A DNA stretch of 64,000 nt from JAZKBN01 sp040388605 (GCA_040388605.1 JAZKBN010000060.1:1-64000), one strand, 5' to 3'; counted from the stretch's first letter, positions 46,247 through 57,192 are shown. Program-made: numbers and translations. Notes: generated from the sequence alone by a model not told the origin.

Positions 46247-47002
46247 ATGAAGTACAGATGCATTATTGCCGAAGATAACCCTGTGGAGCGTGCTGCCTTG
46301 GAATTGATGCTGGAACAAACAGGCATGGCAGAAATTGTAGCCTTGTGTGCCGATGGCCTTGAAGCCTTTAACGCCTTAAAGACAACGGAAACCGATATAG
46401 TTTTCTCTGATGTTGACATGCCCAACCTAAACGGTTTCGGTTTGGTTAAAAGCCTCACGAAGCAGCCCGTTTTTATTTTTACAACGGCTCATTCTGCCTA
46501 TGCTGCAGAAAGCTACGAGATTGATGTTGCAGATTTTATTGTGAAGCCGGTTACCCTGCCAAGGCTGCTGCGCTCTCTTCAAAAGGCGGCAAAGCTTATT
46601 GAAAGCCAAAAAGATGAAGCGCAAATCCTAAGCGACAGCGCTCTTGAGTTACCTGTAAGCGCCATACCGGAAGGCATACTGGTTCGTGCTGAAGATTTGA
46701 TGATAAAGATTGCGCTGCATGACATAGCCTATATAGAAAGCGCTGGGAATTTTACAAAAATTTATACCATGGGAAAAGAGTGCCACAGCGTTTTGGTAAA
46801 CATTAAAAACCTGGTGCTTCAGCTGCCCTTAAATTATTTGCAGCGTACACACAGGGGCTTTATGGTGAACCCAATGCATATAAAAGCCCTCAGTTCCGCT
46901 GTGGTTATACTTAGCGACAACAGGCAGATTCCCCTGAGCCCGCAATACAGGGAGCAGGTTACGGAAGCCATGCATGTGCGCCATATTAAGCGCTTGCCTT
47001 AA
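46247..47002 (+). CDS. LytTR-family response regulator (second copy)
   Basis: The 251-residue protein is a clear paralogue of the regulator at 245-979: receiver domain with D55 in FSDVDMP and a LytTR domain with RTHRGFMVNPMHI. It is convergent with the TPR kinase at 46999-48903, again sharing the TTAA of both stop codons. The 5' neighbour is the divergent NtrC gene. The two regulators differ mainly in the linker, so their signals or targets may have diverged. Confidence 0.9.
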   Translation: MKYRCIIAEDNPVERAALELMLEQTGMAEIVALCADGLEAFNALKTTETDIVFSDVDMPNLNGFGLVKSLTKQPVFIFTTAHSAYAAESYEIDVADFIVKPVTLPRLLRSLQKAAKLIESQKDEAQILSDSALELPVSAIPEGILVRAEDLMIKIALHDIAYIESAGNFTKIYTMGKECHSVLVNIKNLVLQLPLNYLQRTHRGFMVNPMHIKALSSAVVILSDNRQIPLSPQYREQVTEAMHVRHIKRLP

Positions 47003-48903
47003 GCCCTTGCCCCTGCGTGTTGAAGGTGTACTTTAAAGCTGGCGCCGCTGCCCGGCTCGCTTTCCAGTGAAACAGAGCCCTTCATGGCGGCAGCCATGCT
47101 TTTACTCAGCATCAGGCCAAGGCCTGTACCTTTTTGGCCATCGGTTCCGGGCTGTGTCGAAAGTGGTTGCAAATCATCTTCCGCGCTGTTAAACGCTGTT
47201 ACATCTGCTTGCGAAATGCCCCGGCCGCTGTCGGTTACAGAGAGGCTTATATGGCCTTTATCAGCTTCTGTTGCGCTTATTTCTATTTCGCCTGCCGGGG
47301 GAGTAAACTTAAGGGCGTTGCTGAGCAGGTTTCGTATAATAACAGCCAGCATATTTTCATCGGCATAAACCTTAAGATGCGCCGGAATTGATTGGGTAAG
47401 CGTTATATTCTTCTGCTCAAGGGCAGTTCTGTATAGCTGAGCAACCTCGTTAACAACATCGGGCAGTTCAATAGGCTCCATTTTGGGATTCAGGCCGTTC
47501 ATTTGGCTGCGTGCAAACTCAAGCAGGTTTGTCATGAGGTCTGAGGTATAGCCAAGGCCTGCTTTTAAATGTCGCATATACATTGCCAGCTTTTCCGGTT
47601 CAGCGCTTTGGCTTTCAAGCAGGTAAATCGCCGAAATAAGGGTGTTTATAGGTGCCCGCAGATCGTGGCTGATTGTGCTGAACAGCTTGTCTTTTAACAG
47701 GTTAATACGGCTGAGTTCTTCCTTTTGTAAGGTAAGCTCTTCCTTTTGCCTGCTGTTCTCCGTGTAAAGCCTGCGTATGCGCTGCCGGCTCATATATAAA
47801 ATCATTCCTATTGCAGCTGCCATTAAAACCAGTACCGCCAGGCCTATATTAATTTTCCGGTTCAGGTTCAGCTGCTCGCTTTGTGCCGAAAGCTTGCTGT
47901 CTTTCAGATCACTGTCATATTTGGCGCGCAGGTCGGCCAGCAATTCGCGTTTCTGTCTTGAATGAACAGAGTCTTGCTGTGCTTCATACCTGAGGTGGGC
48001 TTCATCAGCTTTTTCTATGTTTCCCATCATCAGCTCGGCACGGAAAAGACCATCGTAAACAGAGAGTTTATAGTCAGGGTCACCTATCTGATCTGCAATA
48101 GCGAGTGCCTGCTCAAAGCTCTTTTTTGCCTCAACAGGTTGCTTGAGTTTTAAATATATTCGGGCAATGCTTGTCAGGGAAAACGCTTTTTGATCTGTGG
48201 TAAGAGTGCCGTTGGCCGGCAAAGACTGTTTGTAAATCCTGAGCGCTTTTTCAGGCTCTCCTGATAAGGCCAGCATTTTGGCCTTATTAATTAATATATC
48301 GAATACCTGTCCCGGCTTTCCTTTTTTAGTTACTGCAAGCGCCGAGTCGAGCAAGCGGATTGCATAAGTCTTTCTCCCCTTCAGAAAATAACGAATGCTT
48401 AGCAATTCGAGCATACGGGCTTCCTGCTCATGGCTTTTATGGGTATGCGCTATTTCTGCTGCCTCTTTAATTGTTTCCAGCGATTCATCCAAATCATCGT
48501 TACGGAAGTATATTCCTGATATGTCGGCCAGTATTTCAGCCTGCAGGTAATACATGTTCCGGCGCCTGGCCGGCTTTAGCGCTTCAAGGCAATGGCTGAG
48601 GCAGTTTTCGTATGCGCCTTCACTGAGCTCAACATCGGCGAGGAGGTAAAGGCCTTTGGCCCTGTTCGTATCGTTAGGCTGTTGCTTTTGTATATGCCAA
48701 AAGGCATTTGCGAAGGGCTTTTCAAGCCTTGCTTCATCGCGGAAAGTAATTGCCCCCCTGAAGAGTGCATTAAGGCGGCTTTGGTGGTCTGTTACTTTAA
48801 GGGCTGCGGCCAAAGTGCTGTCGGCAGCCGATTTGTCGGAACAGCGACCGCCTGTAAGCGCGAGCATAAGTAATACAGTAAAAATTATTAAAGGCTTCGT
48901 CAT
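46999..48903 (-). CDS. TPR-containing sensor histidine kinase (second copy)
   Basis: The protein parallels the kinase at 976-2850 along its length: signal-like N-terminus, TPR-like helices, coiled coil, one membrane helix, HisKA (TISHDLRAPINT) and HATPase with GTGLGLMLSKSMAAAM. The ATG at 48903 (MTKPLIIFTVLLMLAL) is chosen because it begins the hydrophobic leader. The frame extends to 49002, but those residues look random. It overlaps the paired regulator by four bases. Confidence 0.88.
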   Translation of the reverse strand: MTKPLIIFTVLLMLALTGGRCSDKSAADSTLAAALKVTDHQSRLNALFRGAITFRDEARLEKPFANAFWHIQKQQPNDTNRAKGLYLLADVELSEGAYENCLSHCLEALKPARRRNMYYLQAEILADISGIYFRNDDLDESLETIKEAAEIAHTHKSHEQEARMLELLSIRYFLKGRKTYAIRLLDSALAVTKKGKPGQVFDILINKAKMLALSGEPEKALRIYKQSLPANGTLTTDQKAFSLTSIARIYLKLKQPVEAKKSFEQALAIADQIGDPDYKLSVYDGLFRAELMMGNIEKADEAHLRYEAQQDSVHSRQKRELLADLRAKYDSDLKDSKLSAQSEQLNLNRKINIGLAVLVLMAAAIGMILYMSRQRIRRLYTENSRQKEELTLQKEELSRINLLKDKLFSTISHDLRAPINTLISAIYLLESQSAEPEKLAMYMRHLKAGLGYTSDLMTNLLEFARSQMNGLNPKMEPIELPDVVNEVAQLYRTALEQKNITLTQSIPAHLKVYADENMLAVIIRNLLSNALKFTPPAGEIEISATEADKGHISLSVTDSGRGISQADVTAFNSAEDDLQPLSTQPGTDGQKGTGLGLMLSKSMAAAMKGSVSLESEPGSGASFKVHLQHAGARA

Positions 48904-49216
48904 GGTCAGGTTTAATGAATTGTTGTAAAAACAGCCGGTTGCATAAGGCCTGAACCCTGGTGCAAGTAACTGTTTTTTATGAGCTTCTAACCATAATCGC
49001 AAAATTTGGCTGCCTGAGCGGCCCTAATCTAACCTGCCAATGCCGTGCCGCGAAAGGTAAAACCTATGCATGAAAATACACTGCCTGCAAGCTTATACAT
49101 ACCTGTAAATGCCTTTTGCATACTTTTTTAGCCAATAGACATCTGTCGGGTTAAATTCCCTTGCTTAAAACGTGCGCGTGAAAACTGCGCTATGAACCTT
49201 AAGCATAATAACCGGC
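48904..49216. other. divergent intergenic region before the giant secreted protein
   Basis: No gene is seen in these 313 bases. It holds the second copy of the motif shared with the first kinase locus (49100-49116) and must carry promoters of both the kinase (minus) and the secreted protein (plus). Confidence 0.55.
49100..49116. promoter_or_regulatory. second copy of the shared kinase-locus motif
   Basis: TACCTGTAAATGCCTTT is identical to 2901-2917. Here the right arm of the inverted repeat is not kept (TTTTGCA follows), so the left half may be the conserved site. Confidence 0.5.
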
Positions 49217-52200
49217 ATGGCAACACAGAAAACTAATTATTCGAAAAACACTTACAGGCGCGCAGTAAGAAGCTTAGTGGCTGTTTCAATGGCCTTGCTG
49301 CTTTGCGCAGCGAATTCCGTTGCGGCAAAAGCTAAGGAAAAGGAAATTAAAAATCCGCAGGCCTGTACAGCACCTGTTATAACGGGTACAGCAACTATTT
49401 GCGCAGGCTCCGCCACAACGCTTTCCACAAGCTATGTCTTAGGCGCTAACGAGACTTACCTATGGAGCGACAATTCGACAGGGGCAACACTTAACGCAGT
49501 TACGGCAGGTAACTACTCACTGCGAATAGTTAATGCGGTAACGCCCTGTACCTCGGCGGCAAGCAATGTGATTACAACCACAATCAATACTGTACCTACC
49601 CCGCCGACCTTTACTACCGGCATGGGCACTTCAAGCACATTCACCGACAATTCAGGACCGTCATCTGTAAACTTAAGTTGCAAAGGACTTAAGGCTATAC
49701 CCGGGTCTACGGTAAGGCTTTACAGCAGCTACGATGCAACTTCCGGTTACTTGTTCCTTAACAGGATAAGCACAATTGGCAATGCCACATTCAGCCCCGA
49801 CGGAAACAAGCTGGCAGTTTCAGAATACAGCTCTAACCGGGTGGTTATCTACAATACATTACCTACATCAGGAAGCCAGGTGCCCGATGTGGCAATAGGG
49901 CAAACCTCTGTTACGGGAACAACAGCCGGAACCTCGGCCACGCAGCTCAGCGCTCCTTACGGAATGACCTGCACACCAGATGGTAAGCTGCTGATTGCCG
50001 ATTATAACAACAACCGCGTATTGGTTTATTACAGCATACCCACCGCGAGCGGTTCCGCAGCCGATCTGGTATTGGGGCAGACAAGCTTTACCACTGCCAC
50101 GGCCGCCACCGGGGCCTCGGGACTTGACCACCCTACTGCAATTGCTGTATCGCCTGACGGAAAGCTGCTTGTTACAGAGGGCGGCAACAGGCGCACATTG
50201 GTTTGGAACACTTTCCCGACTGCGAACGGCCAGGCTGCCGATGTGGTTATTGGTCAGCCTGATTTCGCGACCAACAGCGCAGGTGTAACAGCTTCAAAAT
50301 TCAGCGTCTGCAATGGTGTTTCTGTAAATGCATCGGGTAAGCTTGCTATAGTGGACAGGGGTAATGCCCGCATTTTAATTTATAACAGCATACCCACTGT
50401 AAACGGGGCAGATGCCGATGTTGTAATCGGTAAAGCCAATTTCACATCAAGCGCCGGTGCCTGTTTTTCGAGCAGCTTTTTGTCACCAGGTTCAGTATGC
50501 TTTACACCCGAAGGAAAACTTTTAACAATTGATGAGGGCTGTTCAAAAGCACCCGGCTTCGGCACTGCGCCATGCCAGAAAGCAAACCTGTTTGTATCAA
50601 TTACATCATCTTCAACAGCCTCATGCGCCACCGGAACCATTACCTATACTGTAACTGTAACAAATCCGGGCGCGTATGCGGTACCCGATGTGGCAGTTGG
50701 CACCGGGGTTCCGGCAAGACTCAGCTTTGTATCATCGTCGGCCACAACCGGCGCCTATAACTCTGCCGGTGATACCTGGACCATACCAAGCGTTCCCGCA
50801 GGCGGTTCGGCCGTACTTACGCTTACAGCAACAGTTCCTGCATCGCTCGTGCCTCAATCATTAACGGCATACGCAGGTATCACAGGTGTGGGCTATACCG
50901 AAACCGACTATTCGAATAACGGGGCTTCGGTAACTTTATATGTGGTACCAACGCCAGGCATTTCAGCGGGCAGTACTGCTAACCTTTGCCCGGGCGGCAG
51001 CGTGGTGCTTACAAGCTCGGCAATTGCCGGCGGTACATGGTTATGGAGCACGGGTGCCGCAACACAATCAATAACAGTAAGCACTGCATCGAACCCTACA
51101 GTGCGGTTTGTAAGCGCCACCGGCTGCACTTCAGCAGCGAGCGCGGCCCTGCCTGTTACCATAACTTCAACACCGACTATATCCGGTACAGCTGCAATTT
51201 GCTCGGGTTCCACAACAAGCCTTTCAACAAGCTATGCCTTGGGCGCTAACGAGGCTTATTTGTGGAGCAACAATTCATCGGGTGCAACGCTTACAACAGG
51301 CACTGTGGGCACATATTCGTTGCGCATACGCAATACAGTCGGCTGTACCTCTGCTGCGAGTAATACCATAACGGTAAGCACCATTGCGCTTCCGGCAACG
51401 CCGGCCATTACCGGCTCCGGTACCGTATGCGCCGGCGCCGTTACAACCCTTTCAACAAGCCGTACCTTAGGCGCGAATGAAGCCTATTTATGGAGCGACA
51501 ATTCTTCAGCTTCAAACCTTACAACCGGCTTGGCTGGCAGTTATACGCTGCGCATACGTAACACAGGCACGGGCTGCACATCAGCTGCGAGCAATGCCAT
51601 AACAGTAAGCTTAACAGCGCTTCCTTCAGCGCCGGTAATTACGGGCACGGAATCAATTTGCGCAGGCAGTACCACAACACTTTCAACAAGCTATGTTTTG
51701 GGAGCAAATGAGGCATATCTCTGGAGCAATACCTCAACCGGCTCAACAATTACAACCGGAACCGCAGGCATAAGCTATTCATTGCGCGTACGCAATACGG
51801 TTACAGGCTGCACCTCGGCGGTGAGCAATGTGATTACAACAACTTTAAACACCACGCCCGCTGCCCCTGCTTTTACAACCGGCATGAGCTATTCGGCGAC
51901 GGCGAACATAACTTCCCCCGGCTCGGTAGCTATAAGCAGCAAGGGCATAAAAGCTGCAGGAGGCCTTGACTTTGCGGCGCTCTACAGCAGCGCCGATGCT
52001 GTAACGCCCTATTTAACTCTCAGCAGGCCGTCGTCGCGTATGGTGCGTTGCACCTTCAGCCCCGACGGGAGCAAGCTGCTGCTTTCAGAACCGGGTAACA
52101 ACCGGGTTGTTATCTACAATACACTTCCGGTAAGCGCATCACAAGTACCCGACGTAGTTATCGGTCAAACGTCGCTGTCGGGTACAGGCGCGGGCGTATC

Positions 52201-55200
52201 TTCCACACAGCTTAATAACCCATACGGGATATTTGTTACACCGGGCGGCAGGCTGCTTATCGCCGACGCTTCCAATTACCGGGTATTGGTGTACAACACT
52301 ATTCCCACGGCTAACAACGCAGCCGCCGACCTGGTTGTGGGGCAACCTGATTTCAGCACCTCCTCAATAGGCAACGCAGCTGATAAGCTGGGCATAGCAT
52401 ATGGCGTAACCTGTTCGCCGGCAGGTAAGCTTATCGTGTCGAACTCCAGCTGCAACCGGGTGCATGTGTGGAACACCATACCGACCACAAACGGCCGGCC
52501 GGCCGATGTAGTAATAGGACAGGCAAACTTAACAACTGCATCCTCAGGCACAACTGATGCAAAAATGTACTATCCCTTCGAGGTAACATGCAACGCCAAA
52601 GGCAGGCTGGCCGTTACCGAGCTTGGGAACCAACGCATATTACTGTATGACAGTGTCCCGGCAAGCAACGGCGCCGTCGCCAATGCGGTACTCGGGCAGC
52701 CTGATTTCAGCAGCTCAACCAACGGAAGCGGCCCGGCCGCATTCAATGCCCCCTGCGGCGCTGCATTCACGCCTGAAGGCAGGTTTTGGGCGGCCGACCA
52801 ATATAATAACCGAGTTTCCGTTTACGGTTCCGCCCCCTGCCAGTTCAGCAACCTCTCGGTGAGCATAAGCGCTTCGGCTGCAAGCGTATGCGCGGGCAGC
52901 AGCATTACCTATACCGTAACCGTTACCAACCCGGCTGCCTACGCAGTACCGGGCACGGTTATAGGCGCCGGTGTTCCTGCCGTATTTACTTATGTGTCTT
53001 CGTCAATGTCAGGCGGCACTTATAACAGCGCCGGCAGCACATGGACTATACCGAGCCTGGCAGCCGGGGCAACGGCCACGCTTACTGTTACCGGTAATAT
53101 ACCCTTTTCAGCGGCTGGCCAAACAGTAAAGGCTTATGCGGCAATTACCGGCACCGCTTATACCGAAAGCGACTATTCAGATAACGGGTCGTCGGCCGCA
53201 GTAACAGTGATTACCACACCTGTGCCCACTGTTACCGGTGTTGCGGAAATATGTGCCGGCTCAACAACAACGCTTTCCGCAGGCTATGTATTAGGAGCAA
53301 ACGAGGCATACCTTTGGAGTAATAATTCAAGCGCATCAACACTTACAACTGCCGTTGCAGGAACCTATTCATTGCGTATTCGCAATACGGTTACAGGCTG
53401 CACCTCGGCGGCGGGCAATGTGATTACGACCACAATAAACACCACGCCAACAGCGCCGGCTTTTACTAACGGCATGAGCTATACAAGCACTCTTGCCTGT
53501 TCAAAACCTTTGGAGGCAGTAATAAGCAGCAAAGGGATAAAAGCCATAGGCGGAAATGAATATGTGGCGCTTTACAGCACCCCGGATGCCACAACACCTT
53601 ACCTGACCCTAAACAGGCCGGGAGTCGACATACCCAAATGTGCTTTCAGCCCCGACGGTAACAAGCTGATTATTCCGGAGTCAAACAGCAACAGGGTAGT
53701 TGTTTACAATTCACTTCCCATTACCGGTGACCAGGCCCCGGATGTGGTTATAGGGCAAACTTCCATGTCGGGTTCAAATTTTGGCATCTCGGCCACACTG
53801 GTTGGCAGGCCTTTTGACATAAGCGTAACCAACAACGGCAGGCTTCTCATAACCGATATTACCGGCAATCGCATACTGGTTTACAATACCATACCGACTG
53901 TAAACGGTGCTGCCGCCGACCTTGTTCTGGGACAGGCTAATTTCACCTCAACTTCAAACAGCAACAGCGCTGTAAAAATGAATTACCCTAACGGTGTAAC
54001 CTGCTCGCCGGAGGGCAAGCTGATAGCAGGATCTTCAGGCGACAACCGTGTACTTGTATGGAATACCTTTCCTGTTACAAACGGCCAGCCGGCCGATGTG
54101 GTTATAGGTCAACCAAATTTCACTACGTATACATCAGGCTTAAGTGCTGCAAAAATGTATAACCCGAGTGGAGTTGCAACGGATGCTACAGGCAGGCTGG
54201 CAGTAAGTGACAACAGCAACAGCCGTGTCTTATTGTACAACAGCATTCCCACAGCCAACGGCGCTTCGGCAGATATTGTACTGGGCCAGCCTGATTTTAC
54301 ATCGAACGGAGTGGGAGTTGGCCCTGCTGCTTTAATTGAATCATACGGTTTAAATTTTACTGCCGACGGCAGGCTGTTGACGGATGATTACTACAACAAC
54401 CGCGTTTTGACCTTTGGTGTTGCACCATGCCAGCTCAGCAACCTCTCGGTGAGTATAAGCGCCTCGGCGGCAAGTCTTTGCGCCGGCAGCAGTCTCACTT
54501 ACACAGTAACCGTTACAAACCCGGCCGCATACGCCGTACCGGGCACTGTTATAGGCGCAGGTGTTCCGGCAGTATTTACTTATGTATCTTCTTTTGCTTC
54601 AACTGGATCTTATAACAGCGCCGGCAGCAGCTGGACAATACCAAGCCTGGCTGCCGGTGCAACGGAAACACTTACGTTTACCGGAAATATACCTGTATCA
54701 GCTAAGGCCGGTAATTTAATTGCCTATGCTGCAATTGCAGGCACCGGCTTTGTTGAAACCGATTACAGCAATAACGGGGCGTCGGCAGCGGTAACTGTAA
54801 TTGCCGCGCCCGCGACTCCAACCATTACACCCGGAAGTTCTGTAGCCGTTTGTACCGGCGGCAGCATTGTACTTACCTGCTCGGCTATAGCCGGGGGCAG
54901 CTGTTTATGGAGCACGGGGGAAGTTACTCAATCAATTACAGTCAGCAGCGCCTCAAGCCTTACTGTCAGAACCATAGGCGCTTCCGGATGCACATCGGCG
55001 GCAAGTACTCCTGTCATTGTTACGATTACCCCCTTACAGGGTACTCCCTCAGTTCCGGCATTTATAACGGCCTTAAGCCCTGCTGCGCCACTCAGGGCGG
55101 TTTCAGGAGGCAGCACTGCGTTCACATCTGCTGCGACTAATGCTGTTAGCTATACTTACGCCGTAACAGGTTCAGGTAACAGCATTACCAATGCCGGGGT

Positions 55201-56983
55201 GGCAACCTGGGGCAGCGGATTTACCGGCACAGCCACAGTTACGGTAACGGCTTGGGGGTGCACCGGCGCCGGCAGTTCAAACTCGGTTAGTGTAATGGTG
55301 TCGGCACCCGGTACCTGGTGGGGGTATACCGACGGCAGTTGGGCTAACCCGGCTAACTGGGCCGGCGGGCTTCCTTCAGCATCAAAAGATATAAGCATTA
55401 GCACACTTTACGGAAGCAGCCAGCCGGCAATAACCGGAACAGCGAACGTCCGTAATGTTGCAATCGCAGCAGGGGCAAGCCTTTCGGTAGCATCCGGCGC
55501 AACACTTAATATTTCAGGAGATGCAACAGTTTCCGGTACATTCAGCCCTTCAGCGGGCAGCACAGTTAATTTCTCGGGCAACGATTTGCAGAGTCTTCCG
55601 TCAGCTTTTTATGGTAATTTAAGTATCAACAGCAGCGGCGGTGCAGTACTCAGTGGTAATGCCTCCGTATCAGGAATACTGAACCTGGGCAGCAGCTCAA
55701 CACTGAACCTGAATGGTAAGGACATTACAATTAACGGAACAGTTTCAGGTTCGGGCACTGTAAGATCAACTTCTGCAAGTAACCTTAACATTGGCGGCAG
55801 CGGAAATATGGGCTCCGTTAACTTTACTGACGGTTCAGCTTTAAATAACCTTACAATGAACCGCAGTTCTTCAGGGTATGCCACTTTGGGAAGCAATTTG
55901 TCGGTAATCGGCGTGCTTACTGTTACGCAAGGTATTCTTTCAACGGGTTCGAACAGGATAACATTAGGCAGTAACGCATCACTTCTTGGCGAAAGCGACA
56001 ATGCATACGTATTCGGCTCAATAGAGGTAACACATAATACACTGCAGAACGTTACCGATACTTATGGCAACATAGGCGTGGTAATTACGGCAAAGGGTGC
56101 AAACCCGGGTAATACCTATGTGCTTCGAAATATAGGTACTGATGTTACCGGTTATAATATGAGCCACGGCCTGAAGCGCAGGTACACCATTACACCGGCC
56201 AACGACGCAAACCTTGACGCCACTTTTATTTTCCGGTATCTCACCGGTACGAACGAGCTCAACAACCTGGGAACATCAAATCTTACCCTTTATAAAAGCA
56301 CCAACAGCGGGCTTACCTGGCTTAAGGTTGACAGCTGCTTTATAGATGCATCCGCAAAAACAATTACTGCAAAGCATGTAAACAGTTTCTCTGACTGGGC
56401 CGCTGCCGACAAAGCTTCGCCATTACCTGTAACCCTGCTTAATTTTACCGGCAACATGGCAGATGGCCGTACCGTGCTGCGTTGGAGCACTGCAAATGAA
56501 AACAATAACCTTGGCTTTACCATATTGCGCAGCAACCATTGTCAGGCAGATAATTTTGAAAAAAGGGGCTTCGTGCCGGGAGCCGGTAATTCGTTTTCAG
56601 TAAAGGACTACACATTCATCGACAGTCTTAATTCAGCTGATGCATACTACCAATTGCTGCAAACAGATTATAACGGTAAACGAGAACTCTCGCCGGTAAT
56701 ACATGTGGGCAGTCGTAATAAGCCCGCCGCCGATTGGGAAGCCTTAGTATATCCCAACCCGATTCAGGGATCGGCAGGTATCAGTATTCAAAGCCTGTCA
56801 GCGGAAACGATTAATGTGGAGGTGCTTACTGCTAACGGAGAAAGGGTGCATCAGAATATTATGCAGTTGCAGCCGGGTCTGAATCTTAGCCGCATAGATT
56901 TTTCGGCTTTGCCGTCTGCGGTGTACTTTATAAAGTTGCAATCCGCAGCCGGCGTTAAGGTGCTGAGGGCGGTTAAAGAGTAG
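49217..56983 (+). CDS. giant modular secreted protein with T9SS sorting domain
   Basis: The 2588-residue protein has a signal peptide (to about SVAAKA). Ig-like units of about 75 residues follow, with the core ICAGSTTTLSTSYVLGANEAYLWS. There are three NHL-type beta-propeller blocks (about nt 49613-50565, 51880-52840 and 53465-54420), each followed by a DUF11-type domain ending in TDYSNNGAS-like sequence. Next come a PKD-like unit, a beta-helix-like region rich in Gly/Ser/Asn (about 55310-56000) and a fibronectin-like part. The C-terminus is a type A T9SS sorting domain (VYPNP, then AVYFIKL). It is probably exported through the type IX system and attached to the surface. Function, perhaps adhesion, is inferred. 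Confidence 0.9.
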   Translation: MATQKTNYSKNTYRRAVRSLVAVSMALLLCAANSVAAKAKEKEIKNPQACTAPVITGTATICAGSATTLSTSYVLGANETYLWSDNSTGATLNAVTAGNYSLRIVNAVTPCTSAASNVITTTINTVPTPPTFTTGMGTSSTFTDNSGPSSVNLSCKGLKAIPGSTVRLYSSYDATSGYLFLNRISTIGNATFSPDGNKLAVSEYSSNRVVIYNTLPTSGSQVPDVAIGQTSVTGTTAGTSATQLSAPYGMTCTPDGKLLIADYNNNRVLVYYSIPTASGSAADLVLGQTSFTTATAATGASGLDHPTAIAVSPDGKLLVTEGGNRRTLVWNTFPTANGQAADVVIGQPDFATNSAGVTASKFSVCNGVSVNASGKLAIVDRGNARILIYNSIPTVNGADADVVIGKANFTSSAGACFSSSFLSPGSVCFTPEGKLLTIDEGCSKAPGFGTAPCQKANLFVSITSSSTASCATGTITYTVTVTNPGAYAVPDVAVGTGVPARLSFVSSSATTGAYNSAGDTWTIPSVPAGGSAVLTLTATVPASLVPQSLTAYAGITGVGYTETDYSNNGASVTLYVVPTPGISAGSTANLCPGGSVVLTSSAIAGGTWLWSTGAATQSITVSTASNPTVRFVSATGCTSAASAALPVTITSTPTISGTAAICSGSTTSLSTSYALGANEAYLWSNNSSGATLTTGTVGTYSLRIRNTVGCTSAASNTITVSTIALPATPAITGSGTVCAGAVTTLSTSRTLGANEAYLWSDNSSASNLTTGLAGSYTLRIRNTGTGCTSAASNAITVSLTALPSAPVITGTESICAGSTTTLSTSYVLGANEAYLWSNTSTGSTITTGTAGISYSLRVRNTVTGCTSAVSNVITTTLNTTPAAPAFTTGMSYSATANITSPGSVAISSKGIKAAGGLDFAALYSSADAVTPYLTLSRPSSRMVRCTFSPDGSKLLLSEPGNNRVVIYNTLPVSASQVPDVVIGQTSLSGTGAGVSSTQLNNPYGIFVTPGGRLLIADASNYRVLVYNTIPTANNAAADLVVGQPDFSTSSIGNAADKLGIAYGVTCSPAGKLIVSNSSCNRVHVWNTIPTTNGRPADVVIGQANLTTASSGTTDAKMYYPFEVTCNAKGRLAVTELGNQRILLYDSVPASNGAVANAVLGQPDFSSSTNGSGPAAFNAPCGAAFTPEGRFWAADQYNNRVSVYGSAPCQFSNLSVSISASAASVCAGSSITYTVTVTNPAAYAVPGTVIGAGVPAVFTYVSSSMSGGTYNSAGSTWTIPSLAAGATATLTVTGNIPFSAAGQTVKAYAAITGTAYTESDYSDNGSSAAVTVITTPVPTVTGVAEICAGSTTTLSAGYVLGANEAYLWSNNSSASTLTTAVAGTYSLRIRNTVTGCTSAAGNVITTTINTTPTAPAFTNGMSYTSTLACSKPLEAVISSKGIKAIGGNEYVALYSTPDATTPYLTLNRPGVDIPKCAFSPDGNKLIIPESNSNRVVVYNSLPITGDQAPDVVIGQTSMSGSNFGISATLVGRPFDISVTNNGRLLITDITGNRILVYNTIPTVNGAAADLVLGQANFTSTSNSNSAVKMNYPNGVTCSPEGKLIAGSSGDNRVLVWNTFPVTNGQPADVVIGQPNFTTYTSGLSAAKMYNPSGVATDATGRLAVSDNSNSRVLLYNSIPTANGASADIVLGQPDFTSNGVGVGPAALIESYGLNFTADGRLLTDDYYNNRVLTFGVAPCQLSNLSVSISASAASLCAGSSLTYTVTVTNPAAYAVPGTVIGAGVPAVFTYVSSFASTGSYNSAGSSWTIPSLAAGATETLTFTGNIPVSAKAGNLIAYAAIAGTGFVETDYSNNGASAAVTVIAAPATPTITPGSSVAVCTGGSIVLTCSAIAGGSCLWSTGEVTQSITVSSASSLTVRTIGASGCTSAASTPVIVTITPLQGTPSVPAFITALSPAAPLRAVSGGSTAFTSAATNAVSYTYAVTGSGNSITNAGVATWGSGFTGTATVTVTAWGCTGAGSSNSVSVMVSAPGTWWGYTDGSWANPANWAGGLPSASKDISISTLYGSSQPAITGTANVRNVAIAAGASLSVASGATLNISGDATVSGTFSPSAGSTVNFSGNDLQSLPSAFYGNLSINSSGGAVLSGNASVSGILNLGSSSTLNLNGKDITINGTVSGSGTVRSTSASNLNIGGSGNMGSVNFTDGSALNNLTMNRSSSGYATLGSNLSVIGVLTVTQGILSTGSNRITLGSNASLLGESDNAYVFGSIEVTHNTLQNVTDTYGNIGVVITAKGANPGNTYVLRNIGTDVTGYNMSHGLKRRYTITPANDANLDATFIFRYLTGTNELNNLGTSNLTLYKSTNSGLTWLKVDSCFIDASAKTITAKHVNSFSDWAAADKASPLPVTLLNFTGNMADGRTVLRWSTANENNNLGFTILRSNHCQADNFEKRGFVPGAGNSFSVKDYTFIDSLNSADAYYQLLQTDYNGKRELSPVIHVGSRNKPAADWEALVYPNPIQGSAGISIQSLSAETINVEVLTANGERVHQNIMQLQPGLNLSRIDFSALPSAVYFIKLQSAAGVKVLRAVKE
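49360..55030 (+). repeat. internal tandem-like coding repeats
   Basis: Ig-like, NHL and DUF11 blocks recur at the DNA level. For example, a stretch beginning CGCAATACGGTTACAGGCTG and reading on to CACCTCGGCGG (31 bases) is identical near 51789 and 53379, and a related copy lies near 49540. Such repeats allow recombination between modules. Confidence 0.8.
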
Positions 56984-57192
56984 TACAGCTGTCCTAAAAG
57001 TACTTTTCACTTGAATTCGCTTTCCTTAAAGTCCGGAGATAGCAGCATTATATTAACAGTGAAAGAAGACAGGTTAAAACATGCATCGTAATTCAGGTAC
57101 GCAAAGAGCAGCCGGCAGGGCAGCTGAATCCGGCTAAATAGTTACAATATGCAGTGCTTATTTGCCACTCATAAAAAAACAATAGCCGGAAC

